A stretch of DNA of 64,000 nucleotides, taken from NCBI RefSeq assembly GCF_949628215.1, contig NW_027441101.1:7501-71500 (forward strand), written 5' to 3'. The translations under genes were made by a program, and so were the position numbers. This DNA is from Phalacrocorax aristotelis (Eukaryota > Chordata > Aves > Suliformes > Phalacrocoracidae). How positions within the stretch are numbered: position 1 is the first letter of the stretch; every line of letters begins with the position of its first letter. Of the stretch, positions 46,101 through 61,100 are shown piece by piece. The notes under the pieces were generated by a model. The model made no database searches. It had not been told where the DNA came from and saw only the letters and a program-made list of their open reading frames with translations.

Positions 46101-49100
46101 AGAGGGGAAGAGAGGCAGCAGAAAGAGGTAAGAGCAGGACAGAGACCAAGAAAGAACGGTGAGGAGCAGGCCGGAAACGCACAAAGAACCTGGGGCAGGC
46201 AGCACGACAGCGAGGGAGGAAAGAAGAACGGGGCAGAAAGCTGAAGCGAGCGAGATGGAGAAAGACAAGAAAAGCGACAAGAACAGGGCAGAGAGGAGAG
46301 AATGAAGCCACGGGGACAGGGATCCGAGAGAGCCAACGACGGAGGGAAGGGGCCGGGGTAGGGAAGACCTCAAAACAAACCATGGGGCTACGTGGTACAG
46401 AGCATGAGCAGGGAGAGAATTAACCATTAGGGACAGGGAGCCAGAGGAAAAAGAAAATACACCAAAAGGGAGATGGAGAGCAAAAGGAATCGCAATGCGT
46501 ACAGAAAGAAGAGCGAAACAAATCTAAAACAGGGACATGGGGAAGCCAGAAAGGACAACCGCTACAGGCTACAGGGCAGAGAGGGAAGAATTAACGATAG
46601 ACACAGAGAGCTGGGCAGAAAGAGATGGAGAAAGGCTAAAGATCACACGGCCAACAGGGAAGAGAGGGAAGACGTTTAAAAACGGGGCAAGAAGCCAGAG
46701 AGAGGGGGAGAGAGGCAACAATAAAATGGGGACGGGCCACGGGGCAGCGAGGAGGGAACCGATGAATAAGAAAAGGAGGCCAAAGAGAACACAATGTAGT
46801 ATGGAAAAAAGGAACAGCGGCCTACGGGGAAGGAGGAATTAAAGATCAGGCACTGGGAGGCAGACAGAGACAAACGAAGAAACAAGTGAAAAAACCAACA
46901 GCAATGGGCTACCAAGACAGAGAGGGAGGAAATTGGGCAATAAAACATAGCAGCAAGGAGCGGGACAGAGAGAGTTGAGGACAAACAAACAGCACGGGTC
47001 TATGTGAAAGAGAACATGGAATTAGAACACAGAGAGGGAGCCTGTCAGAGGTGGCGATAAAAGCAGCAGAGAGGGGAAGAGAGGCAGCAGAAAGAGGTAA
47101 GAGCAGGACAGAGACCAAGAAAGAACGGTGAGGAGCAGGCCGGAAACGCACAAAGAACCTGGGGCAGGCAGCACGACAGCGAGGGAGGAAAGAAGAATGG
47201 GGCAGAAAGCTGAAGCGAGCGAGATGGAGAAAGACAAGAAAAGCGACAAGAACAGGGCAGAGAGGAGAGAATGAAGCCACGGGGACAGGGATCCGAGAGA
47301 GCCAACGACGGAGGGAAGGGGCCGGGGTAGGGAAGACCTCAAAACAAACCATGGGGCTACGTGGTACAGAGCATGAGCAGGGAGAGAATTAACCATTAGG
47401 GACAGGGAGCCAGAGGAAAAAGAAAATACACCAAAAGGGAGATGGAGAGCAAAAGGAATCGCAATGCGTACAGAAAGAAGAGCGAAACAATTCTAAAACA
47501 GGGACATGGGGAAGCCAGAAAGGACAACCGCTACAGGCTACAGGGCAGAGAGGGAAGAATTAACGATAGACACAGAGAGCTGGGCAGAAAGAGATGGAGA
47601 AAGGCTAAAGATCACACGGCCAACAGGGAAGAGAGGGAAGACGTTTAAAAACAGGGGCAAGAAGCCAGAGAGAGGGGGAGAGAGGCAACAATAAAATGGG
47701 GACGGGCCACGGGGCAGCGAGGAGGGAACCGATGAATAAGAAAAGGAGGCCAAAGAGAACACAATGTAGTATGGAAAAAAGGAACAGCGGCCTACGGGGA
47801 AGGAGGAATTAAAGATCAGGCACTGGGAGGCAGACAGAGACAAACGAAGAAACAAGTGAAAAAACCAACAGCAATGGGCTACCAAGACAGAGAGGGAGGA
47901 AATTGGGCAATAAAACATAGCAGCAAGGAGCGGGACAGAGAGAGTTGAGGACAAACAAACAGCACGGGTCTATGTGAAAGAGAACATAGAATTAGAACAC
48001 AGAGAGGGAGCCTGTCAGAGGTGGCGATAAAAGCAGCAGAGAGGGGAAGAGAGGCAGCAGAAAGAGGTAAGAGCAGGACAGAGACCAAGAAAGAACGGTG
48101 AGGAGCAGGCTGGAAACGCACAAAGAACCTGGGGCAGGCAGCACGACAGCGAGTGAGGAAAGAAGACTAGGGGCAGAAAGCTGAAGCGAGCGAGATGGAG
48201 AAAGACAAGAAAAGCGACAAGAACAGGGCAGAGAGGAGAGAATGAAGCCACGGGGACAGGGATCCGAGAGAGCCAACGACGGAGGGAAGGGGCCGGGGTA
48301 GGGAAGACCTCAAAACAAACCATGGGGCTACGTGGTACAGAGCATGAGCAGGGAGAGAATTAACCATTAGGGACAGGGAGCCAGAGGAAAAAGAAAATAC
48401 ACCAAAAGGGAGATGGAGAGCAAAAGGAATCGCAATGCGTACAGAAAGAAGAGCGAAACATTTCTAAAATAGGGACATGGGGAAGCCAGAAAGGACAACC
48501 GCTACAGGCTACAGGGCAGAGAGGGAAGAATTAATGATAGACACAGAGAGCTGGGCAGAAAGAGATGGAGAAAGGCTAAAGATCACACGGCCAACAGGGA
48601 AGAGAGGGAAGACGTTTAAAAACAGGGGCAAGAAGCCAGAGAGAGGGGGAGAGAGGCAACAATAAAATGGGGACGGGCCACGGGGCAGCGAGGAGGGAAC
48701 CGATGAATAAGAAAAGGAGGCCAAAGAGAACACAATGTAGTATGGAAAAAAGGAACAGCGGCCTATGGGGAAGGAGGAATTAAAGATCAGGCACTGGGAG
48801 GCAGACAGAGACAAACGAAGAAACAAGTGAAAAAACCAACAGCAATGGGCTACCAAGACAGAGAGGGAGGAAATTGGGCAATAAAACATAGCAGCAAGGA
48901 GCGGGACAGAGAGAGTTGAGGACAAACAAACAGCACGGGTCTATGTGAAAGAGAACTTGGAATTAGAACACAGAGAGGGAGCCTGTCAGAGGTGGAGATA
49001 AAAGCAGCAGAGAGGGGAAGAGAGGCAGCAGAAAGAGGGAAGAGCAGGACAGAGACCAAGAAAGAACGGTGAGGAGCAGGCTGGAAACGCACAAAGAACC

Positions 49101-52100
49101 TGGGGCAGGCAGCACGACAGCGAGTGAGGAAAGAAGACTAGGGGCAGAAAGCTGAAGCGAGCGAGATGGAGAAAGACAAGAAAAGCGACAAGAACAGGGC
49201 AGAGAGGAGAGAATGAAGCCACGGGGACAGGGATCCGAGAGAGCCAACGACGGAGGGAAGGGGCCGGGGTAGGGAAGACCTCAAAACAAACCATGGGGCT
49301 ACGTGGTACAGAGCATGAGCAGGGAGAGAATTAACCATTAGGGACAGGGAGCCAGAGGAAAAAGAAAATACACCAAAAGGGAGATGGAGAGCAAAAGGAA
49401 TCGCAATGCGTACAGAAAGAAGAGCGAAACATTTCTAAAATAGGGACATGGGGAAGCCAGAAAGGACAACCGCTACAGGCTACAGGGCAGAGAGGGAAGA
49501 ATTAATGATAGACACAGAGAGCTGGGCAGAAAGAGATGGAGAAAGGCTAAAGATCACACGGCCAACAGGGAAGAGAGGGAAGACGTTTAAAAACAGGGGC
49601 AAGAAGCCAGAGAGAGGGGGAGAGAGGCAACAATAAAATGGGGACGGGCCACGGGGCAGCGAGGAGGGAACCGATGAATAAGAAAAGGAGGCCAAAGAGA
49701 ACACAATGTAGTATGGAAAAAAGGAACAGCGGCCTACGGGGAAGGAGGAATTAAAGATCAGGCACTGGGAGGCAGACAGAGACAAACGAAGAAACAAGTG
49801 AAAAAACCAACAGCAATGGGCTACCAAGACAGAGAGGGAGGAAATTGGGCAATAAAACATAGCAGCAAGGAGCGGGACAGAGAGAGTTGAGGACAAACAA
49901 ACAGCACGGGTCTATGTGAAAGAGAACTTGGAATTAGAACACAGAGAGGGAGCCTGTCAGAGGTGGAGATAAAAGCAGCAGAGAGGGGAAGAGAGGCAGC
50001 AGAAAGAGGGAAGAGCAGGACAGAGACCAAGAAAGAACGGTGAGGAGCAGGCTGGAAACGCACAAAGAACCTGGGGCAGGCAGCACGACAGCGAGTGAGG
50101 AAAGAAGACTAGGGGCAGAAAGCTGAACCGAGCAAGATGGAGAAAGACAAGAAAAGCGACAAGAACAGGGCAGAGAGGAGAGAATGAAGCCACGGGGACA
50201 GGGATCCGAGAGAGCCAACGACGGAGGGAAGGGGCCGGGGTAGGGAAGACCTCAAAACAAACCATGGGGCTACGTGGTACAGAGCATGAGCAGGGAGAGA
50301 ATTAACCATTAGGGACAGGGAGCCAGAGGAAAAAGAAAATACACCAAAAGGGAGATGGAGAGCAAAAGGAATCGCAATGCGTACAGAAAGAAGAGCGAAA
50401 CAATTCTAAAACAGGGACATGGGGAAGCCAGAAAGGACAACCGCTACAGGCTACAGGGCAGAGAGGGAAGAATTAACGATAGACACAGAGAGCTGGGCAG
50501 AAAGAGATGGAGAAAGGCTAAAGATCACACGGCCAACAGGGAAGAGAGGGAAGACGTTTAAAAACAGGGGCAAGAAGCCAGAGAGAGGGGGAGAGAGGCA
50601 ACAATAAAATGGGGACGGGCCACGGGGCAGCGAGGAGGGAACCGATGAATAAGAAAAGGAGGCCAAAGAGAACACAATGTAGTATGGAAAAAAGGAACAG
50701 CGGCCTACGGGGAAGGAGGAATTAAAGATCAGGCACTGGGAGGCAGACAGAGACAAACGAAGAAACAAGTGAAAAAACCAACAGCAATGGGCTACCAAGA
50801 CAGAGAGGGAGGAAATTGGGCAATAAAACATAGCAGCAAGGAGCGGGACAGAGAGAGTTGAGGACAAACAAACAGCACGGGTCTATGTGAAAGAGAACAT
50901 GGAATTAGAACACAGAGAGGGAGCCTGTCAGAGGTGGCGATAAAAGCAGCAGAGAGGGGAAGAGAGGCAGCAGAAAGAGGTAAGAGCAGGACAGAGACCA
51001 AGAAAGAACGGTGAGGAGCAGGCTGGAAACGCACAAAGAACCTGGGGCAGGCAGCACGACAGCGAGGGAGGAAAGAAGAATAGGGGCAGAAAGCTGAGCG
51101 AGCGAGATGGAGGAAGACAAGAAAAGCAACAAGAACAGGGCAGAGAGGGAAGAATGAAGCCACGGGGACAGGGAGCCGAGAGAGCCAACGACGGAGGGAA
51201 GGGGCCGGGGTAGGGAAGACCTCAAAACAAACCATGGGGCTACGTGGTACAGAGCATGAGCAGGGAGAGAATTAACCATTAGGGACAGGGAGCCAGAGGA
51301 AAAAGAAAATACACCAAAAGGGAGATGGAGAGCAAAAGGAATCGCAATGCGTACAGAAAGAAGAGCGAAACATTTCTAAAATAGGGACATGGGGAAGCCA
51401 GAAAGGACAACCGCTACAGGCTACAGGGCAGAGAGGGAAGAATTAACGATAGACACAGAGAGCTGGGCAGAAAGAGATGGAGAAAGGCTAAAGATCACAC
51501 GGCCAACAGGGAAGAGAGGGAAGACGTTTAAAAACAGGGGCAAGAAGCCAGAGAGAGGGGGAGAGAGGCAACAATAAAATGGGGACGGGCCACGGGGCAG
51601 CGAGGAGGGAACCGATGAATAAGAAAAGGAGGCCAAAGAGAACACAATGTAGTATGGAAAAAAGGAACAGCGGCCTATGGGGAAGGAGGAATTAAAGATC
51701 AGGCACTGGGAGGCAGACAGAGACAAACGAAGAAACAAGTGAAAAAACCAACAGCAATGGGCTACCAAGACAGAGAGGGAGGAAATTGGGCAATAAAACA
51801 TAGCAGCAAGGAGCGGGACAGAGAGAGTTGAGGACAAACAAACAGCACGGGTCTATGTGAAAGAGAACTTGGAATTAGAACACAGAGAGGGAGCCTGTCA
51901 GAGGTGGAGATAAAAGCAGCAGAGAGGGGAAGAGAGGCAGCAGAAAGAGGGAAGAGCAGGACAGAGACCAAGAAAGAACGGTGAGGAGCAGGCTGGAAAC
52001 GCACAAAGAACCTGGGGCAGGCAGCACGACAGCGAGTGAGGAAAGAAGACTAGGGGCAGAAAGCTGAAGCGAGCGAGATGGAGAAAGACAAGAAAAGCGA

Positions 52101-55100
52101 CAAGAACAGGGCAGAGAGGAGAGAATGAAGCCACGGGGACAGGGATCCGAGAGAGCCAACGACGGAGGGAAGGGGCCGGGGTAGGGAAGACCTCAAAACA
52201 AACCATGGGGCTACGTGGTACAGAGCATGAGCAGGGAGAGAATTAACCATTAGGGACAGGGAGCCAGAGGAAAAAGAAAATACACCAAAAGGGAGATGGA
52301 GAGCAAAAGGAATCGCAATGCGTACAGAAAGAAGAGCGAAACATTTCTAAAATAGGGACATGGGGAAGCCAGAAAGGACAACCGCTACAGGCTACAGGGC
52401 AGAGAGGGAAGAATTAACGATAGACACAGAGAGCTGGGCAGAAAGAGATGGAGAAAGGCTAAAGATCACACGGCCAACAGGGAAGAGAGGGAAGACGTTT
52501 AAAAACAGGGGCAAGAAGCCAGAGAGAGGGGGAGAGAGGCAACAATAAAATGGGGACGGGCCACGGGGCAGTGAGGAGGGAACCGATGAATAAGAAAAGG
52601 AGGCCAAAGAGAACACAATGTAGTATGGAAAAAAGGAACAGCGGCCTACGGGGAAGGAGGAATTAAAGATCAGGCACTGGGAGGCAGACAGAGACAAACG
52701 AAGAAACAAGTGAAAAAACCAACAGCAATGGGCTACCAAGACAGAGAGGGAGGAGACGAGGAAATATAGCAGCAAGGAGCGGGACAGAGAGAGTTGAGGA
52801 CAAACAAACAGCACGGGTCTATGTGAAAGAGAACTTGGAATTAGAACACAGAGAGGGAGCCTGTCAGAGGTGGAGATAAAAGCAGCAGAGAGGGGAAGAG
52901 AGGCAGCAGAAAGAGGGAAGAGCAGGACAGAGACCAAGAAAGAACGATGAGGAGCAGGCTGGAAACGCACAAAGAACCTGGGGCAGGCAGCACGACAGCG
53001 AGTGAGGAAAGAAGAATAGGGGCAGAAAGCTGAGCGAGCGAGATGGAGGAAGACAAGAAAAGCAACAAGAACAGGGCAGAGAGGGAAGAATGAAGCCACG
53101 GGGACAGGGAGCCGAGAGAGCCAACGACGGAGGGAAGGGGCCGGGGTAGGGAAGACCTCAAAACAAACCATGGGGCTACGTGGTACAGAGCATGAGCAGG
53201 GAGAGAATTAACCATTAGGGACAGGGAGCCAGAGGAAAAAGAAAATACACCAAAAGGGAGATGGAGAGCAAAAGGAATCGCAATGCGTACAGAAAGAAGA
53301 GCGAAACAATTCTAAAATAGGGACATGGGGAAGCCAGAAAGGACAAAAGCTACAGGCTACAGGGCAGAGAGGGAAGAATTAACGAATAGACATGGAGAGC
53401 TGGGCGGAAAGAGATGGAGAAAGGCTAAAGATCACACGGCCAACAGGGAAGAGAGGCAGGAAGTTTAAAAACAGGGGCAAGAAGCCATAGAGAGGGAGAG
53501 AGGCAACAATAAAATGGGGACGGGCCACGGGGCAGCGAGGAGGGAACCGATGAATAAGAAAAGGCGGCCAAAGAGAACACAATGTAGTATGGAAAAAAGG
53601 AACAGCGGCCTACGGGGAAGGAGGCATTAAAGATCAGGCACTGGGAGGCAGACAGAGACAAACGAAGAAACAAGTGAAAAAACCAACAGCAATGGGCTAC
53701 CAAGACAGAGAGGGAGGAGACGAGGAAATAAAATATAGCAGCAAGGAGCGGGACAGAGAGAGTTGAGGACAAACAAACAGCACGGGTCTATGTGAAAGAG
53801 AACTTGGAACTAGAACACAGAGAGGGAGCCTGTCAGAGGTGGCGAGAAAAGCAGCAGAGAGGGGAAGAGAGGCAGCAGAAAGAGGTAAGAGCAGGACAGA
53901 GACCAAGAAAGAACGGTGAGGAGCAGGCTGGAAACGCACAAAGAACCTGGGGCAGGCAGCACGACAGCGAGGGAGGAAAGAAGAATGGGGCAGAAAGCTG
54001 AAGCGAGCGAGATGGAGAAAGACAAGAAAAGCGACAAGAACAGGGCAGAGAGGAGAGAATGAAGCCACGGGGACAGGGATCCGAGACAGCCAACGACGGA
54101 GGGAAGGGGCCGGGGAGGGAACACCACAAAACAAACCATGGGGCTACGTGGTACAGAGCATGAGCAGGGAGAGAATTAACCATTAGGGACAGGGAGCCAG
54201 AGGAAAAAGAAAATACACCAAAAGGGAGATGGAGAGCAAAAGGAATCGCAATGCGTACAGAAAGAAGAACGAACCATTTCTAAAATAGGAACATGGGGAA
54301 GCCAGAAAGGACAAAAGCTACAGGGCAGAGAGGGAAGAATTAACGATAGACACAGAGAGCTGGGCAGAAAGAGATGGAGAAAGGCTAAAGATCACACGGC
54401 CAACAGGGAAGAGAGGGAAGACGTTTAAAAACGGGGCAAGAAGCCAGAGAGAGGGGGAGAGAGGCAACAATAAAATGGGGACGGGCCACGGGGCAGCGAG
54501 GAGGGAACCGATGAATAAGAAAAGGAGGCCAAAGAGAACACAATGTAGTATGGAAAAAAGGAACAGCGGCCTACGGGGAAGGAGGAATTAAAGATCAGGC
54601 ACTGGGAGGCAGACAGAGACAAACGAAGAAACAAGTGAAAAAACCAACAGCAATGGGCTACCAAGACAGAGAGGGAGGAAATTGGGCAGTAAAACATAGC
54701 AGCAAGGAGCGGGACAGAGAGAGTTGAGGACAAACAAACAGCACGGGTCTATGTGAAAGAGAACATGGAATTAGAACACAGAGAGGGAGCCTGTCAGAGG
54801 TGGAGATAAAAGCAGCAGAGAGGGGAAGAGAGGCAGCAGAAAGAGGTAAGAGCAGGACAGAGACCAAGAAAGAACGGTGAGGAGCAGGCTGGAAACGCAC
54901 AAAGAACCTGGGGCAGGCAGCACAACAGCGAGGGAGGAAAGAAGACTAGGGGCAGAAAGCTGAAGCGAGCGAGATGGAGAAAGACAAGAAAAGCGACAAG
55001 AACAGGGCAGAGAGGAGAGAATGAAGCCACGGGGACAGGGATCCGAGACAGCCAACGACGGAGGGAAGGGGCCGGGGTAGGGAAGACCTCAAAACAAACC

Positions 55101-58100
55101 ATGGGGCTACGTGGTACAGAGCATGAGCAGGGAGAGAATTAGCCATTAGGGACAGGGAGCCAGAGGAAAAAGAAAATACACCAAAAAGGAGATGGAGAGC
55201 AAAAGGAATCGCAATGCGTACAGAAAGAAGAACGAAACAATTCTAAAATAGGGACATGGGGAAGCCAGAAAGGACAACCGCTACAGGCTACAGGGCAGAG
55301 AGGGAAGAATTAACGATAGACACAGAGAGCTGGGCAGAAAGAGATGGAGAAAGGCTAAAGATCACACGGCCAAGAGGGAAGACGTTTAAAAACAGGGGCA
55401 AGAAGCCAGAGAGGGAGAGAGGCAACAATAAAATGGGGACGGGCCACGGGGCAGCGAGGAGGGAACCGATGAATAAGAAAAGGAGGCCAAAGAGAACACA
55501 ATGTAGTATGGAAAAAAGGAACCGCGGCCTACGGGGAAGGAGGAATTAAAGATCAGGCACTGGGAGGCAGACAGAGACAAACGAAGAAACAAGTGAAAAA
55601 ACCAACAGCAATGGGCTACCAAGACAGAGAGGGAGGAAATTGGGCAATAAAACATAGCAGCAAGGAGCGGGACAGAGAGAGTTGAGGACAAACAAACAGC
55701 ACGGGTCTATGTGAAAGAGAACATGGAATTAGAACACAGAGAGGGAGCCTGTCAGAGGTGGCGATAAAAGCAGCAGAGAGGGGAAGAGAGGCAGCAGAAA
55801 GAGGTAAGAGCAGGACAGAGACCAAGAAAGAACGGTGAGGAGCAGGCCGGAAACGCACAAAGAACCTGGGGCAGGCAGCACGACAGCGAGGGAGGAAAGA
55901 AGAATGGGGCAGAAAGCTGAAGCGAGCGAGATGGAGAAAGACAAGAAAAGCGACAAGAACAGGGCAGAGAGGAGAGAATGAAGCCACGGGGACAGGGATC
56001 CGAGAGAGCCAACGACGGAGGGAAGGGGCCGGGGAGGGAACACCACAAAACAAACCATGGGGCTACGTGGTACAGAGCATGAGCAGGGAGAGAATTAACC
56101 ATTAGGGACAGGGAGCCAGAGGAAAAAGAAAATACACCAAAAGGGAGATGGAGAGCAAAAGGAATCGCAATGCGTACAGAAAGAAGAACGAACCATTTCT
56201 AAAATAGGAACATGGGGAAGCCAGAAAGGACAAAAGCTACAGGGCAGAGAGGGAAGAATTAACGATAGACACAGAGAGCTGGGCAGAAAGAGATGGAGAA
56301 AGGCTAAAGATCACACGGCCAACAGGGAAGAGAGGGAAGACGTTTAAAAACGGGGCAAGAAGCCAGAGAGAGGGGGAGAGAGGCAACAATAAAATGGGGA
56401 CGGGCCACGGGGCAGCGAGGAGGGAACCGATGAATAAGAAAAGGAGGCCAAAGAGAACACAATGTAGTATGGAAAAAAGGAACAGCGGCCTACGGGGAAG
56501 GAGGAATTAAAGATCAGGCACTGGGAGGCAGACAGAGACAAACGAAGAAACAAGTGAAAAAACCAACAGCAATGGGCTACCAAGACAGAGAGGGAGGAAA
56601 TTGGGCAATAAAACATAGCAGCAAGGAGCGGGACAGAGAGAGTTGAGGACAAACAAACAGCACGGGTCTATGTGAAAGAGAACATGGAATTAGAACACAG
56701 AGAGGGAGCCTGTCAGAGGTGGAGATAAAAGCAGCAGAGAGGGGAAGAGAGGCAGCAGAAAGAGGTAAGAGCAGGACAGAGACCAAGAAAGAACGGTGAG
56801 GAGCAGGCTGGAAACGCACAAAGAACCTGGGGCAGGCAGCACAACAGCGAGGGAGGAAAGAAGACTAGGGGCAGAAAGCTGAAGCGAGCGAGATGGAGAA
56901 AGACAAGAAAAGCGACAAGAACAGGGCAGAGAGGAGAGAATGAAGCCACGGGGACAGGGATCCGAGAGAGCCAACGACGGAGGGAAGGGGCCGGGGTAGG
57001 GAAGACCTCAAAACAAACCATGGGGCTACGTGGTACAGAGCATGAGCAGGGAGAGAATTAGCCATTAGGGACAGGGAGCCAGAGGAAAAAGAAAATACAC
57101 CAAAAAGGAGATGGAGAGCAAAAGGAATCGCAATGCGTACAGAAAGAAGAACGAAACAATTCTAAAATGGGAACATGGGGAAGCCAGAAAGGACAACCGC
57201 TACAGGCTACAGGGCAGAGAGGGAAGAATTAACGATAGACACAGAGAGCTGGGCAGAAAGAGATGGAGAAAGGCTAAAGATCACACGGCCAAGAGGGAAG
57301 ACGTTTAAAAACAGGGTCAAGAAGCCAGAGAGGGGGAGAGAGGCAACAATAAAATGGGGACGGGCCACGGGGCAGCGAGGAGGGAACCGATGAATAAGAA
57401 AAGGAGGCCAAAGAGAACACAATGTAGTATGGAAAAAAGGAACCGCGGCCTACGGGGAAGGAGGAATTAAAGATCAGGCACTGGGAGGCAGACAGAGACA
57501 AACGAAGAAACAAGTGAAAAAACCAACAGCAATGGGCTACCAAGACAGAGAGGGAGGAAATTGGGCAATAAAACATAGCAGCAAGGAGCGGGACAGAGAG
57601 AGTTGAGGACAAACAAACAGCACGGGTCTATGTGAAAGAGAACATGGAATTAGAACACAGAGAGGGAGCCTGTCAGAGGTGGCGATAAAAGCAGCAGAGA
57701 GGGGAAGAGAGGCAGCAGAAAGAGGTAAGAGCAGGACAGAGACCAAGAAAGAACGATGAGGAGCAGGCCGGAAACGCACAAAGAACCTGGGGCAGGCAGC
57801 ACGACAGCGAGGGAGGAAAGAAGAATGGGGCAGAAAGCTGAAGCGAGCGAGATGGAGAAAGACAAGAAAAGCGACAAGAACAGGGCAGAGAGGAGAGAAT
57901 GAAGCCACGGGGACAGGGATCCGAGAGAGCCAACGACGGAGGGAAGGGGCCGGGGTAGGGAAGACCTCAAAACAAACCATGGGGCTACGTGGTACAGAGC
58001 ATGAGCAGGGAGAGAATTAACCATTAGGGACAGGGAGCCAGAGGAAAAAGAAAATACACCAAAAGGGAGATGGAGAGCAAAAGGAATCGCAATGCGTACA

Positions 58101-61100
58101 GAAAGAAGAGCGAAACATTTCTAAAACAGGGACATGGGGAAGCCAGAAAGGACAACCGCTACAGGCTACAGGGCAGAGAGGGAAGAATTAACGATAGACA
58201 CAGAGAGCTGGGCAGAAAGAGATGGAGAAAGGCTAAAGATCACACGGCCAACAGGGAAGAGAGGGAAGACGTTTAAAAACAGGGGCAAGAAGCCAGAGAG
58301 AGGGGGAGAGAGGCAACAATAAAATGGGGACGGGCCACGGGGCAGCGAGGAGGGAACCGATGAATAAGAAAAGGAGGCCAAAGAGAACACAATGTAGTAT
58401 GGAAAAAAGGAACAGCGGCCTACGGGGAAGGAGGAATTAAAGATCAGGCACTGGGAGGCAGACAGAGACAAACGAAGAAACAAGTGAAAAAACCAACAGC
58501 AATGGGCTACCAAGACAGAGAGGGAGGAAATTGGGCAATAAAACATAGCAGCAAGGAGCGGGACAGAGAGAGTTGAGGACAAACAAACAGCACGGGTCTA
58601 TGTGAAAGAGAACATGGAATTAGAACACAGAGAGGGAGCCTGTCAGAGGTGGCGATAAAAGCAGCAGAGAGGGGAAGAGAGGCAGCAGAAAGAGGTAAGA
58701 GCAGGACAGAGACCAAGAAAGAACGGTGAGGAGCAGGCCGGAAACGCACAAAGAACCTGGGGCAGGCAGCACGACAGCGAGGGAGGAAAGAAGAATGGGG
58801 CAGAAAGCTGAAGCGAGCGAGATGGAGAAAGACAAGAAAAGCGACAAGAACAGGGCAGAGAGGAGAGAATGAAGCCACGGGGACAGGGATCCGAGAGAGC
58901 CAACGACGGAGGGAAGGGGCCGGGGTAGGGAAGACCTCAAAACAAACCATGGGGCTACGTGGTACAGAGCATGAGCAGGGAGAGAATTAACCATTAGGGA
59001 CAGGGAGCCAGAGGAAAAAGAAAATACACCAAAAGGGAGATGGAGAGCAAAAGGAATCGCAATGCGTACAGAAAGAAGAGCGAAACAATTCTAAAACAGG
59101 GACATGGGGAAGCCAGAAAGGACAACCGCTACAGGCTACAGGGCAGAGAGGGAAGAATTAACGATAGACACAGAGAGCTGGGCAGAAAGAGATGGAGAAA
59201 GGCTAAAGATCACACGGCCAACAGGGAAGAGAGGGAAGACGTTTAAAAACAGGGGCAAGAAGCCAGAGAGAGGGGGAGAGAGGCAACAATAAAATGGGGA
59301 CGGGCCACGGGGCAGCGAGGAGGGAACCGATGAATAAGAAAAGGAGGCCAAAGAGAACACAATGTAGTATGGAAAAAAGGAACAGCGGCCTACGGGGAAG
59401 GAGGAATTAAAGATCAGGCACTGGGAGGCAGACAGAGACAAACGAAGAAACAAGTGAAAAAACCAACAGCAATGGGCTACCAAGACAGAGAGGGAGGAAA
59501 TTGGGCAATAAAACATAGCAGCAAGGAGCGGGACAGAGAGAGTTGAGGACAAACAAACAGCACAGGTCTATGTGAAAGAGAACATGGAATTAGAACACAG
59601 AGAGGGAGCCTGTCAGAGGTGGCGATAAAAGCAGCAGAGAGGGGAAGAGAGGCAGCAGAAAGAGGTAAGAGCAGGACAGAGACCAAGAAAGAACGGTGAG
59701 GAGCAGGCTGGAAACGCACAAAGAACCTGGGGCAGGCAGCACGACAGCGAGTGAGGAAAGAAGACTAGGGGCAGAAAGCTGAAGCGAGCGAGATGGAGAA
59801 AGACAAGAAAAGCGACAAGAACAGGGCAGAGAGGAGAGAATGAAGCCACGGGGACAGGGATCCGAGAGAGCCAACGACGGAGGGAAGGGGCCGGGGTAGG
59901 GAAGACCTCAAAACAAACCATGGGGCTACGTGGTACAGAGCATGAGCAGGGAGAGAATTAACCATTAGGGACAGGGAGCCAGAGGAAAAAGAAAATACAC
60001 CAAAAGGGAGATGGAGAGCAAAAGGAATCGCAATGCGTACAGAAAGAAGAACGAAACATTTCTAAAATAGGGACATGGGGAAGCCAGAAAGGAAAACCGC
60101 TACAGGCTACAGGGCAGAGAGGGAAGAATTAACGATAGACACAGAGAGCTGGGCAGAAAGAGATGGAGAAAGGCTAAAGATCACACGGCCAACAGGGAAG
60201 AGAGGGAAGACGTTTAAAAACGGGGCAAGAAGCCAGAGAGAGGGGGAGAGAGGCAACAATAAAATGGGGACGGGCCACGGGGCAGCGAGGAGGAAACCGA
60301 TGAATAAGAAAAGGAGGCCAAAGAGAACACAATGTAGTATGGAAAAAAGGAACAGCGGCCTACGGGGAAGGAGGAATTAAAGATCAGGCACTGGGAGGCA
60401 GACAGAGACAAACGAAGAAACAAGTGAAAAAACCAACAGCAATGGGCTACCAAGACAGAGAGGGAGGAAATTGGGCAATAAAACATAGCAGCAAGGAGCG
60501 GGACAGAGAGAGTTGAGGACAAACAAACAGCACGGGTCTATGTGAAAGAGAACATGGAATTAGAACACAGAGAGGGAGCCTGTCAGAGGTGGCGATAAAA
60601 GCAGCAGAGAGGGGAAGAGAGGCAGCAGAAAGAGGTAAGAGCAGGACAGAGACCAAGAAAGAACGGTGAGGAGCAGGCCGGAAACGCACAAAGAACCTGG
60701 GGCAGGCAGCACGACAGCGAGGGAGGAAAGAAGAATGGGGCAGAAAGCTGAAGCGAGCGAGATGGAGAAAGACAAGAAAAGCGACAAGAACAGGGCAGAG
60801 AGGAGAGAATGAAGCCACGGGGACAGGGATCCGAGAGAGCCAACGACGGAGGGAAGGGGCCGGGGTAGGGAAGACCTCAAAACAAACCATGGGGCTACGT
60901 GGTACAGAGCATGAGCAGGGAGAGAATTAACCATTAGGGACAGGGAGCCAGAGGAAAAAGAAAATACACCAAAAGGGAGATGGAGAGCAAAAGGACTCGC
61001 AATGCGTACAGAAAGAAGAGCGAAACAATTCTAAAACAGGGACATGGGGAAGCCAGAAAGGACAACCGCTACAGGGCAGAGAGGGAAGAATTAACGATAG

